Source: Limnohabitans sp. Hippo3 (lineage in GTDB: Bacteria; Pseudomonadota; Gammaproteobacteria; Burkholderiales; Burkholderiaceae_C). Taken from it: DNA of 41,936 nt. Position numbers and translations under genes: made by a program. Shown here piece after piece: positions 25,869 through 34,544 of the stretch (positions are counted from its first letter, which is position 1; each line of letters begins with the position of its first letter). Where the stretch lies: NCBI RefSeq assembly GCF_003063665.1, contig NZ_NESF01000015.1, positions 1 through 41,936 on the forward strand, in the 5' to 3' direction. Below the pieces are notes generated by a model that worked only from the letters and a program-made list of their open reading frames with translations, had not been told where the DNA came from and made no database searches.

Positions 25869-26846
25869 TCAGTTCTTGTGCAACTCGGCGTTCAACTCGC
25901 CCCAGCTCTTGTTGCGCGGAATGGCGTGCAAGGCGCCGGATTGTGAATCGCGGCGGAACAGGATGCCGTTTTTGCCGGACAGTTCCTTGGCCTTGATCAC
26001 GCTGCCGTCGGGCAGCTGCACGCGGCTGCCGCCGGTGATGTAGCAGCCGGCTTCGACCACGCAGTCGTCGCCCAGCGAGATGCCGATGCCGGCGTTCGCG
26101 CCCAGCAGGCAGCGCTTGCCGACCTTGATGACTTCCTTGCCGCCGCCCGACAGCGTGCCCATGATGGACGCGCCGCCGCCGATGTCGCTGGCGTCATCGA
26201 CCACCACGCCTGCGCTGATGCGGCCTTCGACCATGCTGGCGCCCAGGGTGCCAGCGTTGAAGTTGCAGAAGCCTTCGTGCATGACGGTGGTGCCGCTGGC
26301 CAGGTGCGCACCCAGGCGCACACGGTCGGCATTGGCAATGCGCACACCGGACGGGATCACGTAGTCGGTCATCTGCGGGAATTTGTCCAGGCCCTTGACC
26401 TCCAGCACGCGGCCGGTGCCACGGGCTCTCAGGCGCGCGGCGGGGACATCGGCCAGGGCACAGGGGCCGAAATTGGTCCAGGCCACATTGGGCAACAGGC
26501 CAAAGATGCCGGTCACGTTGGCACCGTGTGGCAACACCAGGCGGTGGCTCAGCAGGTGCAGGCGCAGGTAGGCGTCGTGGGTGTCGGCGGGTGCGTCGGC
26601 CAGGCTTTTGATCTCGGTGCGCACAGCGACCACGGTGACATTGCGCACCGCGCATGGGGCAAGCGCCTGGGCTACGTCAGCGCCCAAGGCGGCCACGGCT
26701 TCGGCCTGGCTCAGGCGGGTGCTGCCGCTGGCGGCCACATCGCCTGCCAGTTCGGGGGCTGGGAACCAGGTGTCCAGCACGGTGCCGTCGGCGGCGATGG
26801 TGGCCAGGCCCGTGGCGCGTGCGCCGGTGGTTTGGAAAGTGCTCAT
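25869..26846 (-). CDS. dapD: Tetrahydrodipicolinate N-succinyltransferase, long type
   Basis: Succinylates tetrahydrodipicolinate in the succinylase branch of lysine and diaminopimelate synthesis. The 325-residue length and sequence match the long class known from Pseudomonas aeruginosa and mycobacteria, not the 274-residue E. coli class. Characteristic are an extra N-terminal domain (about 1-160), the [20 protein letters not shown] segment, and the left-handed beta-helix with repeated hexapeptides ([29 protein letters not shown]). GGAG lies about 6 bases before the ATG. It heads a two-gene unit with a small membrane protein. The usual Burkholderiales neighbours dapC and dapE are absent here. 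Confidence 0.95.
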   Translation of the reverse strand: MSTFQTTGARATGLATIAADGTVLDTWFPAPELAGDVAASGSTRLSQAEAVAALGADVAQALAPCAVRNVTVVAVRTEIKSLADAPADTHDAYLRLHLLSHRLVLPHGANVTGIFGLLPNVAWTNFGPCALADVPAARLRARGTGRVLEVKGLDKFPQMTDYVIPSGVRIANADRVRLGAHLASGTTVMHEGFCNFNAGTLGASMVEGRISAGVVVDDASDIGGGASIMGTLSGGGKEVIKVGKRCLLGANAGIGISLGDDCVVEAGCYITGGSRVQLPDGSVIKAKELSGKNGILFRRDSQSGALHAIPRNKSWGELNAELHKN

Positions 26847-26938
26847 GTTTGCTCCGGGAAGAGGGCCTGCGAAGGTGCAAGCCGTTGGAAATCAGAAGGC
26901 GTGATTATCGGTGACATGCTGACAATCCTCAGGGTCTT

Positions 26939-27925
26939 TCAGCGGTTGACGTTCACCACCACCCGCCCACGCACCTGCCCCGCCAAAATCTCCGCGCCCA
27001 AGCCAATGGCGTCGGCCAAACCCACTTCACGCGTCATGCGCTCCAGCTGCGATGTGTCCAGGTCCTGCGCCAGGCGTGCCCAGGCCGCTTCGCGCACGGC
27101 ACGCGGGGCCATCACGCTGTCGATGCCGACCAAGGTCACGCCACGCAGGATGAAGGGTGCCACGCTCGACGGAAAGTCCATGCCTTGGGCCAGGCCGCAG
27201 GCAGTGACCACGCCGCCGTATTTTGTGCTGGCGCAGGCGTTGGCCAGGGTGTGGCTGCCCACGGTGTCAACCACGCCGGCCCAGCGCTCTTTGGCCAAGG
27301 GTTTGCCGGGGGCTGACAGTTCGGCCCGGTCCATCACGTCGGCCGCGCCCAGCTGGCGCAGGTAGTCGGCTTCCTGCAGGCGGCCGGTGCTGGCCACCAC
27401 GCGGTAACCCAGCTTGGCCAGCAGCGCGATCGCCACGCTGCCCACGCCGCCGCCAGCACCCGTGACCAACATGTCGCCTTTGTCGGGCGTGACGCCGTGC
27501 TTTTGCAGCGCCATCACGCACAGCATGGCGGTGTAACCGGCCGTCCCGATGGCCATGGCCTGGCGCGGGGTGAAGGCGGCGGGCAGCTTCACCAGCCAGT
27601 CGCCCTTGAGGCGTGCCTTTTGCGCCAGACCGCCGCTGTGGCTTTCGCCCACGCCCCAGCCGTTGAGCACGACTTGATCACCCACTTTGAAGAGCGGGTG
27701 CTGGCTGTCGGTCACCGTGCCCGCCAGGTCGATGCCGGGCGTGAGCGGGAACTTGCGCACCACGGGCGATTTGCCGGTGATCGCCAAGCCGTCTTTGTAA
27801 TTGACGGTGGAATAGTCGACCTGTACGGTCACGTCACCTTCGGGCAAGGCGCTGTCATCCAGCGTTTGCAGGGTGCAGCGGTAACCAGCGTCGTCTTTTT
27901 CAATTTGGAGGGCTTGGTAGGTCAT
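26939..27925 (-). CDS. acuI: Acrylyl-CoA reductase AcuI / YhdH-type quinone oxidoreductase
   Basis: A 328-residue medium-chain reductase of the YhdH/AcuI group, which reduces acrylyl-CoA to propionyl-CoA with NADPH and protects against acrylate. Motifs include [15 protein letters not shown] and PGIDLAGTV in the N-terminal GroES-like domain, the NADPH-binding [15 protein letters not shown] and the [16 protein letters not shown] region of the Rossmann domain. There is no zinc ligand set, as expected for this zinc-free group. It lies 92 bases upstream of dapD on the same strand. GAAAG is present before the ATG. The exact substrate is inferred from family membership. Confidence 0.92.
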   Translation of the reverse strand: MTYQALQIEKDDAGYRCTLQTLDDSALPEGDVTVQVDYSTVNYKDGLAITGKSPVVRKFPLTPGIDLAGTVTDSQHPLFKVGDQVVLNGWGVGESHSGGLAQKARLKGDWLVKLPAAFTPRQAMAIGTAGYTAMLCVMALQKHGVTPDKGDMLVTGAGGGVGSVAIALLAKLGYRVVASTGRLQEADYLRQLGAADVMDRAELSAPGKPLAKERWAGVVDTVGSHTLANACASTKYGGVVTACGLAQGMDFPSSVAPFILRGVTLVGIDSVMAPRAVREAAWARLAQDLDTSQLERMTREVGLADAIGLGAEILAGQVRGRVVVNVNR

Positions 27926-27998
27926 GCGTGTCTTTCAGAAAGGAGGTTCAAGGGGTGGAATTGGTGTGAGGTTTTTTTACCGATGGGGAATGGAAGAT

Positions 27999-28023
27999 GG
28001 ATTCCCGCCTTCGCGGGAATGAC
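27999..28023. repeat. Short interspersed palindrome (TTCCCGC type)
   Basis: ATTCCCGC (28001-28008) and GCGGGAAT (28013-28020) form a perfect 8-bp stem around CTTC, within the widespread GGATTCCCGC-CTTC-GCGGGAATGAC dispersed repeat. It sits between the minus-strand DMT exporter and acuI. It may act as an mRNA stabiliser or a weak terminator for the exporter. This is a different repeat family from the two REP-like elements in this window. Confidence 0.7.
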
Positions 28024-28068
28024 AGATCGGGCGGGTACGGCTGACAGAGCGAAAAACCCATGCCGCGC

Positions 28069-28974
28069 TCAGCCAGGTTTGCGGTTGACCAACACGATGC
28101 CGACCGCCACCAGCGCCAAGGACAGCGCCAGCGTCAGGGTTACGGCTTCGCCCAGCCAGAGCATGCCGAAAAGCAGCGCGAACAGCGGCGTCAAAAACAC
28201 AAAGGCGGAAATTTTGGTGGCCGGGTAGTGGCCCAGCATCCACATCCAGGCCAGGTAGCTGGCGAATGCACCCACCACGGTTTGCAGCGCCACCGAGCCG
28301 ATGGCAAAGTGGCTCCAGTCACCGCCCCAGGGCTCACCCATCAGGTGTGACAGCAAGACCAGCACCACGGTGCTGACGGCCAGTTGGTAGAAGAGCAGTT
28401 TTTCGGCGGCCAGACGCGTCAGGTTGGCAGCGCGGATGGCCACGGTGGTCAGGCCCCACAAGGCTCCGGCCGCCAGGCCCATCAGGTCGCCCGTGGCACC
28501 GCCGCCGCCAAAACCTTCGCGCAAGGCAAACACCACGGCGGCAAACGCGCAGGCCATGCCCAGCCATTGCACAGGGCGCAGCCGCTCGGTGCGGATGAAC
28601 AAAGGCACCAGCGCCGCGACCCAAAAGGGCGAGGTGTACAAAAACACCGTCAGCCGCGAGGCCGAGGTGTGCTGCAGGCCGATGTAGATGAAAGCAAACT
28701 CCGCAGCAAACAGGCAGCCCACCAGCAAACCGGCCCACAGGCTGCCGTCGCGTGCAAACAGGCGCACCCCGCGCCATTGGCACCACAGCCACAGCAGCAG
28801 CGTGGCCCCCACGCCGCGCACCGCGGACTGGAACACGGGCGGCAATTCGGCCACCGTGGCCTTGACCAGGACCTGCTGAAACCCCCAGAACATGCAGCAG
28901 ACCAGCAGCATGCTCACGGCCAGGGTGTCCAGGTGGTCTTTGCGGATTTTTTCGGGCGGGGTCATGCCGTTCAT
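28069..28974 (-). CDS. DMT superfamily (EamA) transporter, copy 1
   Basis: A 301-residue inner-membrane protein with about ten hydrophobic segments arranged as two EamA repeats. The first repeat starts around LAVSMLLVCCMFWGFQQVLVK and the second around GDLMGLAAGALWGLTTVAIR. PATKISAFVFLTPLFALLFG in the ninth helix region is typical of drug/metabolite exporters. The substrate cannot be inferred. Either the first ATG (MNGM) or the fourth codon (MTPPEK) may be used. It is divergent from phoD, with a 126-base shared gap, and not closely similar to the second DMT gene of this window (34614-35528). Confidence 0.92.
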   Translation of the reverse strand: MNGMTPPEKIRKDHLDTLAVSMLLVCCMFWGFQQVLVKATVAELPPVFQSAVRGVGATLLLWLWCQWRGVRLFARDGSLWAGLLVGCLFAAEFAFIYIGLQHTSASRLTVFLYTSPFWVAALVPLFIRTERLRPVQWLGMACAFAAVVFALREGFGGGGATGDLMGLAAGALWGLTTVAIRAANLTRLAAEKLLFYQLAVSTVVLVLLSHLMGEPWGGDWSHFAIGSVALQTVVGAFASYLAWMWMLGHYPATKISAFVFLTPLFALLFGMLWLGEAVTLTLALSLALVAVGIVLVNRKPG

Positions 28975-29100
28975 TGTGCCGCCGTCTGGCGTGCCCGCCT
29001 GTCACCGCTTGGCAAGCGGCCACTGGCGCAGGCCAGCCGAAGCGCCCCGGTTAACATGCCTGCTGAATTTTGGTCATCCCGCCCTGAACGCTTTGCAGAC

Positions 29101-30681
29101 ATGAACCGCCCCCTTGTTTCCCGCCGTGATGTGCACCGCCGGGCCTTGGCCCTGGCCTTGATGCCTTGGTTGAGCGCCGCCGCCCAAGCGCAGTTGTTGC
29201 AGGGCTCGCCTTCGGGCAACGGGCTGCGCTGGCAAGTGGACCCCTTCGGTTTGGGGGTGGCCAGCGGGCAGCCCCAGCCGGGCAGCGTGGTGCTGTGGAC
29301 GCGCCTTCGCATCAGCGAGGCCGATGCGGCGCTGAAGAGCCAAAGCGTGCCCGTCGTGTGCGAGGTGTTTGCCGATGCGGCATTGCGCCAGCCTGTGCGC
29401 CAGTGGCACGTGCAGACCGATGCGAGACGTGGCCACAGCGTGCATGTGCTGGCCAGTGGTTTGCAGCCCGGGCGGCCTTATTGGTACCGCTTTGTCTGCG
29501 GCAACGCCATCAGCCCGGTGGGCCGTGCACGCACCAGCCCTGCTGCCGAGGAGGCCGTGGCGCGTTTGCGCATGGGCCTGGCCTCTTGCCAGCATTACGA
29601 GCAGGGGTTTTTTGCCGCCCACCGCGAGATGGCCCAAAGCGATCTGGACTTGGTGCTGTTTGTGGGGGACTACATTTACGAAAGCTCCAACCCCCAGTAC
29701 ATGTTGCGCAAGCACCAAGGGGGCGTGCCCAAGTTGCTGGAGGAATACCGCGAGCGTCACGCGCAATACAAGACCGACGCGGATTTGCAAGCCTGCCACG
29801 CCGCGCACACTTGGGTCATGACCTGGGACGACCACGAAGTGGTCAACGATTACGCCAACGACCTCGATCGCCAGTTCACCGACCCACAGGTGTTTTTGCG
29901 CCGCCGCGCGGCGGCTTACCAAGCTTATTTTGAACACATGCCGCTGCGCCTGGGGCCAGACCCGGTCAACGGTAGCCAAATGCGCATCCATGACCGCATG
30001 GCTTGGGGCAAACTGGCCGATCTGTGGACACTCGACTGCCGCCAGTACCGCGACCACCAGGCCTGTCTGGACCCGAACCGGGGCGGTGGCCGGGTGGTGG
30101 TGGGGTGTGACGCCCTGAGCGATCCGGCGCGCAGCATGCTGGGCGCGGCGCAAGAGCAATGGTTGACCGAGGGCCTGACGTGCAGCACCCGGCGCTGGAA
30201 ACTGGTGGCGCAGTCCACACAAATGAGTTCGAGTGGCGTCAACACGCCTTTGGGGCGCAGTGCCTTCACCGATGGCTGGGACGGCTACCCGCAAGCCCGC
30301 GCCAGACTGCTCGGCACGGTGGCGCAGGCAGGGGTGTCCAATGTGGTGTTGTTGGGCGGCGATGTGCACATGAACGTGGCAGCCCAATTGCGCGTGCAAG
30401 CCAACGACGAGCGCTCGCCTGTGGTGGCCAGCGAGATCGTGACCACATCGGTCACCTCACGCGGTCTGGGTGAGAAGTTGTTGGCCCAAATCCGCGAGAG
30501 CAACCCGGACATCCTGCATGCCCGCTCGGACGAACGCGGTTACACCGTGCTGGATGTGCGGCCCGAGGGCGTGGCGGCAGAGTTCAGAACTACCCCCAAC
30601 CCGGCCCAGGCGGACGGGGTTTTTCGCTCGCAGGGGCAGTGGGTTGTTCGCGCGGGGGTGCCAGGCTTGCAAAAAGCCTGA
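29101..30681 (+). CDS. phoD: Alkaline phosphatase PhoD
   Basis: A secreted phosphodiesterase/phosphatase that releases phosphate from organic esters. The start at 29101 (526 residues) gives a twin-arginine signal, SRRDVHRRALALALMPWLSA, ending near AQA, consistent with Tat export of a folded metalloenzyme. The catalytic domain has the PhoD N-terminal part (FGLGVASGQPQPGSVVLWTR), then RMGLASCQHY, FVGDYIYE, TWDDHEVVNDYAND and LLGGDVHMN, which hold the iron and calcium ligands. An in-frame ATG at 29056 would lengthen the n-region by 15 residues. No full Pho box is obvious; a single CTGTCAC half-site lies about 100 bases upstream. It is divergent from the DMT exporter. Confidence 0.95.
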   Translation: MNRPLVSRRDVHRRALALALMPWLSAAAQAQLLQGSPSGNGLRWQVDPFGLGVASGQPQPGSVVLWTRLRISEADAALKSQSVPVVCEVFADAALRQPVRQWHVQTDARRGHSVHVLASGLQPGRPYWYRFVCGNAISPVGRARTSPAAEEAVARLRMGLASCQHYEQGFFAAHREMAQSDLDLVLFVGDYIYESSNPQYMLRKHQGGVPKLLEEYRERHAQYKTDADLQACHAAHTWVMTWDDHEVVNDYANDLDRQFTDPQVFLRRRAAAYQAYFEHMPLRLGPDPVNGSQMRIHDRMAWGKLADLWTLDCRQYRDHQACLDPNRGGGRVVVGCDALSDPARSMLGAAQEQWLTEGLTCSTRRWKLVAQSTQMSSSGVNTPLGRSAFTDGWDGYPQARARLLGTVAQAGVSNVVLLGGDVHMNVAAQLRVQANDERSPVVASEIVTTSVTSRGLGEKLLAQIRESNPDILHARSDERGYTVLDVRPEGVAAEFRTTPNPAQADGVFRSQGQWVVRAGVPGLQKA

Positions 30682-30743
30682 CGCCCACCGGCCCGTGTGG
30701 ATAAACGGGACTCTCGCGGTTTGAATTGAACAGGCTTAGGGAT

Positions 30744-30762
30744 GACCGCAGGGTCTTTTTTT
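30744..30762 (+). terminator. Weak intrinsic terminator candidate after phoD
   Basis: GACC (30744-30747) and GGTC (30752-30755) form a 4-bp stem with a GCAG loop, followed by seven T residues (30756-30762). The stem is short, so the call is tentative. It lies 63 bases after the phoD stop and just before the TetR gene promoter region. Confidence 0.3.
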
Positions 30763-30786
30763 GGTCTGCCGGGCTAGAATCCGCCG

Positions 30787-31410
30787 ATGAATACAGAAGC
30801 CCGTACACCGCCCAAAAAATCCTTCAAGGTCCAGATGCTCGCCGCCCGAGAGACGGCCATCATCCAGTCGGTCAACCGATTGCTGGCCGAAAAAGGCTTT
30901 GATGCGATGACTGTGGACGAAGTGGCGGCCGAGGTGGGCATTGCCAAGGCCAGCTTGTACAAGCACTTCACCAGCAAGGAAGAGCTGGCCTGCGCGGCCA
31001 TGGTGACGGCCATGCGCAAGGCGCAAGAGTTCATTTTGACTTTGCCTGCCGAACAGGCGGCCATCGACAAGCTCAAGGCGGTGACCCGCTGGACGATGAC
31101 CCTCAAACTGCAAGGTCTGATGCCTTCCTTGCCCAGCCAGAACTCCAGCCTGCGCGCCACCTTGATGGCCAGCAAGGACTACATGGATGGCTTGATGGAA
31201 GTCAGCGATGCGCTGGGCGGCTGGATTGAAAAAGCCCAGGCGCAAGGTCAGATCAACCAAGCCCTGCCTGCGGTGGCGGTGCTCTACACCCTGTTTGCAC
31301 GGGCCTGCGACCCGGTGCTGGAGTTTCTCAAAATGGGCGAGCAACACACCGACGAACAAATCCTCGACCTGGTGATGAGCACCTGTTTCGACGGCCTGAG
31401 CGCCCGCTGA
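30787..31410 (+). CDS. TetR/AcrR family transcriptional regulator
   Basis: A 207-residue repressor-type protein. The N-terminal helix-turn-helix reads MTVDEVAAEVGIAKASLYKHFTSKEEL at about residues 40-66, the classic TetR pattern. The C-terminal ligand domain is helical and unassigned. TAGAAT at 30775-30780, only 6 bases from the ATG, resembles a -10 element; if it is used, the transcript would be leaderless or nearly so. There is no divergent target gene: phoD lies upstream on the same strand and a universal stress protein gene lies convergent. The regulated genes and ligand are unknown. Confidence 0.92.
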   Translation: MNTEARTPPKKSFKVQMLAARETAIIQSVNRLLAEKGFDAMTVDEVAAEVGIAKASLYKHFTSKEELACAAMVTAMRKAQEFILTLPAEQAAIDKLKAVTRWTMTLKLQGLMPSLPSQNSSLRATLMASKDYMDGLMEVSDALGGWIEKAQAQGQINQALPAVAVLYTLFARACDPVLEFLKMGEQHTDEQILDLVMSTCFDGLSAR

Positions 31411-31420
31411 CGCGGTCTGA

Positions 31421-31448
31421 AGTGGGAGCGAGCCCCTGCTCGCGAATG
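31421..31448. repeat. REP-like palindromic element 2
   Basis: GTGGGAGCGAGCCCC, then TGCTCGCGAATG, has the form of pseudomonad-type REP elements. The 6-bp stem is GCGAGC (31428-31433) with GCTCGC (31438-31443). It lies in the 69-base gap between the convergent TetR and universal stress protein genes, where such elements often act as bidirectional transcription barriers. Confidence 0.65.
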
Positions 31449-31479
31449 CTGGCTAAGGGCTGGGCTGATACCCCAATGC

Positions 31480-31902
31480 TCAGCGCACCAACAGCACGGG
31501 CACTTTGCAATGTGCCAGCACCTGGGTGGCGACCGAGCCCATGACCAGGTTGCCCAGCGTGCCGTGGCCGTGTGAGCCCATCACCACCAGGTCAAACTTG
31601 CCGCTGTCGGCGGTCTTGGAAATGGTCTCGCCCGCATGGCCCACCTTGGCCACGGTCTTGGCGTCGATGCCGTGACGCAACAGGAACTTGGTGACCGGGC
31701 CGAGCACTTTTTCGGCTTCTTCACGTTGGTAGGCGTCGACCACTTCTTTGCCCACGGCTGCGCGCGCACGGGGGGGCAGTTGTGGATTCACCGTCAGCAG
31801 GGTGTAGCTGTTGTTCGCGCTGAACAGTTCGTCATGCGTGGTCAGGTAGGCCAGCATTTTTTTGGTGTATTCGCTGCCATCAACGGCCAATAAGATTTTC
31901 AT
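31480..31902 (-). CDS. Universal stress protein, UspA family
   Basis: A 140-residue single-domain cytoplasmic Usp. It starts MKILLAVDGSEYTKKML and ends with the ATP-binding signature G-2x-G-9x-G-S (MGSHGHGTLGNLVMGSVA), so it is the nucleotide-binding type. The C-terminal strand KVPVLLVR is typical. Such proteins accumulate in growth arrest, anaerobiosis or oxidative stress. A possible FNR/ANR-type box lies 62-75 bases upstream of the start (31964-31977), with a possible -10 between. It is convergent with the TetR gene, separated by a REP-like element. Confidence 0.94.
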   Translation of the reverse strand: MKILLAVDGSEYTKKMLAYLTTHDELFSANNSYTLLTVNPQLPPRARAAVGKEVVDAYQREEAEKVLGPVTKFLLRHGIDAKTVAKVGHAGETISKTADSGKFDLVVMGSHGHGTLGNLVMGSVATQVLAHCKVPVLLVR

Positions 31903-31929
31903 GAAGGTCTCCTGTTGCGGATCAAAGAA

Positions 31930-31977
31930 GTCTTGACTTTAACCGCAGCCTCAGAGCCCTGTCTTGACTTGGGTCAT
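31930..31977 (-). promoter_or_regulatory. Possible FNR/ANR-type promoter of the universal stress gene
   Basis: TTGACTTGGGTCAT (31964-31977) differs by one base from the palindrome TTGAC-N4-GTCAA bound by FNR/ANR/DNR proteins. On the minus strand a -10-like TTAAAG lies at 31937-31942. This puts the box near -41.5 if transcription starts around 31929, the normal class II position. The 10-mer GTCTTGACTT is repeated at 31930-31939 and 31961-31970, 31 bases apart, so a different direct-repeat binder is an alternative. Confidence 0.4.
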
Positions 31978-32030
31978 GAAATTTGACGGGATGCCGGGGC
32001 GTGTATGACCCCATGTGATCTGGCATTCAT

Positions 32031-32903
32031 TCAGATTGCGAGCAGGCAGCCAGGCTGGAATTGCAGCTGCTCGTTTTTGTGCGCATAACCCAGCGGATTG
32101 GCCACCACGCGGCAGCCGTGTTGGGTGTAGTCGCTGGCGCAATGCAAATGGCCGTGCAGCCACAACTGGGCGTGTGGCAGCAAGTGGTCCAGTGCATTGC
32201 AAAAACCGGCCGTGCCCGGCACGTGGCCGTAACGCGGATCAGCGCTGTGCAGGCTGGGCGCAAAGTGTGTGATGACCACGGTGGGTCCGTCAAACGGCTG
32301 GGCCAAGGCCTGGCTCAACCAGACTTGGCATTGCAGGGCCTGCTCGCGCAGGCCCTCGGCCAGCCAGGGCTCGCCACGGCGTGTGGTCAGGGTTTTGCGC
32401 AGGTAATAGTTGGCCGCCCGAAAAGCCTTGTCACGTGCCTTGAGCTGGCGTGTGTACTGGCTGTTGGGATGGTGAAAGTGGGCTGGAAATTTGGCGGATG
32501 TGGGGTCTGGCAAGGTCTGGCCTGCCAACGGTCCCAGTGCATCGAAATCGGTCCACAGCGTGGTGCCGACAAAACGCACACCGTCCAGCTCCAGCACTTC
32601 GCGCTCCAGCCAGGTGATGCCCAAGCGTTGGCAGGTGCCCTGCAAACGGGTGTGGGCTTGGTCAAAGTCCAGGCCGTCGTATTCGTGGTTGCCCGGTACA
32701 AACAGCACAGGCGTCGGCCAGCCGTGCAGCGGCGAAAACCGCGCCAGGCCAAAGTCGTCATCGCCGGACGCGGCCAGTGCCGAGCCGGTTTGGTACGAGC
32801 CGATGTCACCGGCCAGCACCAGCACATCGGCACCCGGCGCGGGCGTGGGCATGAAGCCGGGGTTGGACTCCAGATGCAGGTCCGACAGGAGCTGGATGTT
32901 CAT
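32031..32903 (-). CDS. Calcineurin-like metallophosphoesterase
   Basis: A 290-residue cytoplasmic metallophosphoesterase. The metal-binding motifs appear in the usual order: LLSDLHLE near residue 5, VLAGDIG at about 30, GNHEYDG at about 72, VITHFAPS at about 209, and HGHLHCASDY near the C-terminus. The substrate could be a nucleotide, nucleic acid or phosphoprotein and is not identifiable here. The start codon overlaps the stop of the upstream LysR gene (ATGA), so the two are translationally coupled. The regulator may control this gene, although LysR proteins usually act on divergent neighbours. Confidence 0.92.
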   Translation of the reverse strand: MNIQLLSDLHLESNPGFMPTPAPGADVLVLAGDIGSYQTGSALAASGDDDFGLARFSPLHGWPTPVLFVPGNHEYDGLDFDQAHTRLQGTCQRLGITWLEREVLELDGVRFVGTTLWTDFDALGPLAGQTLPDPTSAKFPAHFHHPNSQYTRQLKARDKAFRAANYYLRKTLTTRRGEPWLAEGLREQALQCQVWLSQALAQPFDGPTVVITHFAPSLHSADPRYGHVPGTAGFCNALDHLLPHAQLWLHGHLHCASDYTQHGCRVVANPLGYAHKNEQLQFQPGCLLAI

Positions 32904-33886
32904 GCCATTACCCCCGTGGCTTCGGTGTCGAAAGCCGCTTTCGCCACTTGCAGCAGCTGCTCACGCAGCCATTGGTGCGCGCTGTCGTGTTGCAGCCGCC
33001 GATGCCACAAAGCCTCGACATGCACGGGGGGCACGTCCAGCGGCAGCTCACGCAGCAGCAACTGATCGCCCATGCCGGTGGTGGGCACAAAGTGGCGTGG
33101 TAGCACGGTGAGCAGGTCGGAGTTGACCACCACCTGCCCGGCGGTGAAAAACTGGTTCACCGTCATCACGATGCGGCGCTGTCGACCAATCGTGGCCAGC
33201 GCCTCGTCCACAAAGCCATAGGGCCGACCTGAAAAACTCACCAACAGGTGCCGGGCGGCGCAATACCTGTCCAGTGTCATGGGCTGCTTGGCCAGGGGGT
33301 GGCCTTGTCGCATCACGCACACATATTCACCGGCATACAGGCGCTGGTGTTCAAAGGACACGGCTTCACCCGCTTGTGCGCGCCCGGTCAAGTCGGTCAG
33401 CACAGCGGGAAAGTAGCCCAGTGCCATGTCGGCCGCGCCATCGCTGAGCAGACTGCGGGGGTCCCGCGTGGTCAGCGGCACCACCCGCAGCGAGACGCCC
33501 GGTGCCTCGGATTGGATTTGACGGGCCAGCCCGCCCATCAATTCAGCCGCCGTGGCGTCGGCCATGGCCAGAATGAAGGTGCTGCTGGCCTCTTGGGGGA
33601 CAAACGTTTGGGGCACGATGGCTTCTTGCAGCTGGCGCAGCGCCTCCCGCACGCTGGGCCACAGCACCAAGGCGCGTGGGGTGGGTTCGATGCCGTGCCC
33701 GTGGCGGCGTACCAGTTCGTCGCCCAGTGCATCGCGCAAGCGGCGCAAGGCGTTGCTCACGGCGGGTTGGGTCAGCGAGAGGTTGCGCGCCGCCCTTGTC
33801 AGGCTGCGTTCGGCCATGACCTCGTCAAAAATTCGGAGCAAATTCAGGTCGAGCGTGCGAAATGAGGCCGGGATGGGGGAGTTCAT
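32900..33886 (-). CDS. LysR family transcriptional regulator
   Basis: A 328-residue regulator with the N-terminal helix-turn-helix SLTRAARNLSLTQPAVSNAL at about residues 28-47 and the following wing LRRLRDALGDELVRRHGHG. The start FRTLDLNLLRIFDEVMAERS is of the NodD/NahR-like subgroup, whose members often sense aromatic or acyl compounds. A periplasmic-binding-like effector domain fills the rest. No clear ribosome site precedes the ATG; TATATA lies about 16 bases upstream on the minus strand. It is divergent from a small membrane protein gene across an AT-rich gap holding a short palindrome, its likely operator region, and overlaps the metallophosphoesterase by 4 bases. Confidence 0.93.
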   Translation of the reverse strand: MNSPIPASFRTLDLNLLRIFDEVMAERSLTRAARNLSLTQPAVSNALRRLRDALGDELVRRHGHGIEPTPRALVLWPSVREALRQLQEAIVPQTFVPQEASSTFILAMADATAAELMGGLARQIQSEAPGVSLRVVPLTTRDPRSLLSDGAADMALGYFPAVLTDLTGRAQAGEAVSFEHQRLYAGEYVCVMRQGHPLAKQPMTLDRYCAARHLLVSFSGRPYGFVDEALATIGRQRRIVMTVNQFFTAGQVVVNSDLLTVLPRHFVPTTGMGDQLLLRELPLDVPPVHVEALWHRRLQHDSAHQWLREQLLQVAKAAFDTEATGVMA

Positions 33887-33916
33887 GCAAATACCGGTTA
33901 TATATCACCATTATGA

Positions 33917-33930
33917 ATGATGAACATCAT
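33917..33930. promoter_or_regulatory. Palindrome in the LysR divergent gap, candidate operator
   Basis: ATGATG-AA-CATCAT is a perfect 6-bp inverted repeat in an AT-rich stretch between the LysR gene and the divergent small membrane protein gene. It lies 31 bases upstream of the LysR start, where an autoregulatory site would be. LysR sites usually fit T-N11-A with a wider dyad, so the assignment is tentative. Confidence 0.35.
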
Positions 33931-34033
33931 GAATATAAAGTTGAATCGCATGAGTAAAAACCCTATGATTCAAGTCATGGTTTTGCTGGTTTGGATTGCC
34001 AAAGCATACAAAATCAAATCAAGGGAACTCAAA

Positions 34034-34507
34034 ATGAACACGACCACTTCTAAATCTGTCTTGGGCCAAATGCCTGCCCCCTCTGGTGCACCGTCAGCAC
34101 CGACGACCTCGACCAAAACCCTGGCCACCTGGATGCTAGCCGCTGGCGTTGCGGGTTTGGTGGTGGTGACCGACCACCTGATTGACGACTGGGCCGAAAC
34201 ACATGTGATCGCGGCCTGGATGGCGCTTTGGGCCGTGGCGGTGGTCGCCATTGCCGCCTTGCGCGGCGTGAGCCGTCTGTTGGCGCAGGCCGTGATGGCG
34301 AATCTGGACGCCTGGTCGGCCAACTTGGCGCGCAACCGTGCGGACCAGCGACTGTGGGCCATGGCCCAAACCGACAGCCGCCTGATGACCGAGCTGCAAA
34401 CGGCCATGGACCGCGCCGAAAACACTTCCGCCCCAGCCGCCGACTTGACCACTTACATGACCCGCCGCGCTGCCCGCATGGTCAACAGCCGCATGTATTA
34501 CATCTGA
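34034..34507 (+). CDS. Small two-helix membrane protein, unknown function
   Basis: A 157-residue protein with a Ser/Thr/Pro-rich N-terminal tail (to about residue 33). Two hydrophobic helices follow (about 35-54 and 64-84), separated by an acidic turn (DHLIDDWAETH), then a helical charged C-terminal region ending YMTRRAARMVNSRMYYI. AAGGGA lies about 9 bases before the ATG at 34034; earlier in-frame starts lie in the AT-rich promoter stretch and give an unlikely Met/Lys-rich leader. It has its own strong terminator after it, so it is probably a monocistronic gene that is well expressed. I do not recognise the family. Confidence 0.75.
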   Translation: MNTTTSKSVLGQMPAPSGAPSAPTTSTKTLATWMLAAGVAGLVVVTDHLIDDWAETHVIAAWMALWAVAVVAIAALRGVSRLLAQAVMANLDAWSANLARNRADQRLWAMAQTDSRLMTELQTAMDRAENTSAPAADLTTYMTRRAARMVNSRMYYI

Positions 34508-34544
34508 GGCTTCTGCCAGGGGCGATGATGCCCAGAACCCAACA

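Noticed and set aside
27940..27946. A strong AGGAGG upstream of a plus-strand frame
   Set aside because: It lies antisense to the acuI leader. The frame that follows has no coding features and runs across the dispersed palindrome.
28975..29100. A Pho box in front of phoD
   Set aside because: Only one CTGTCAC half-site is visible; no second repeat lies at the required 11-base spacing.
29074..30399. A 441-residue minus-strand frame opposite phoD
   Set aside because: It is an antisense shadow; the plus strand has the complete PhoD motif set and a Tat signal.
30696..30704. A perfect DnaA box (TGTGGATAA) after phoD
   Set aside because: It is a single 9-mer, about as expected by chance in 42 kb. 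No cluster or AT-rich unwinding region is seen, so it is not an origin.
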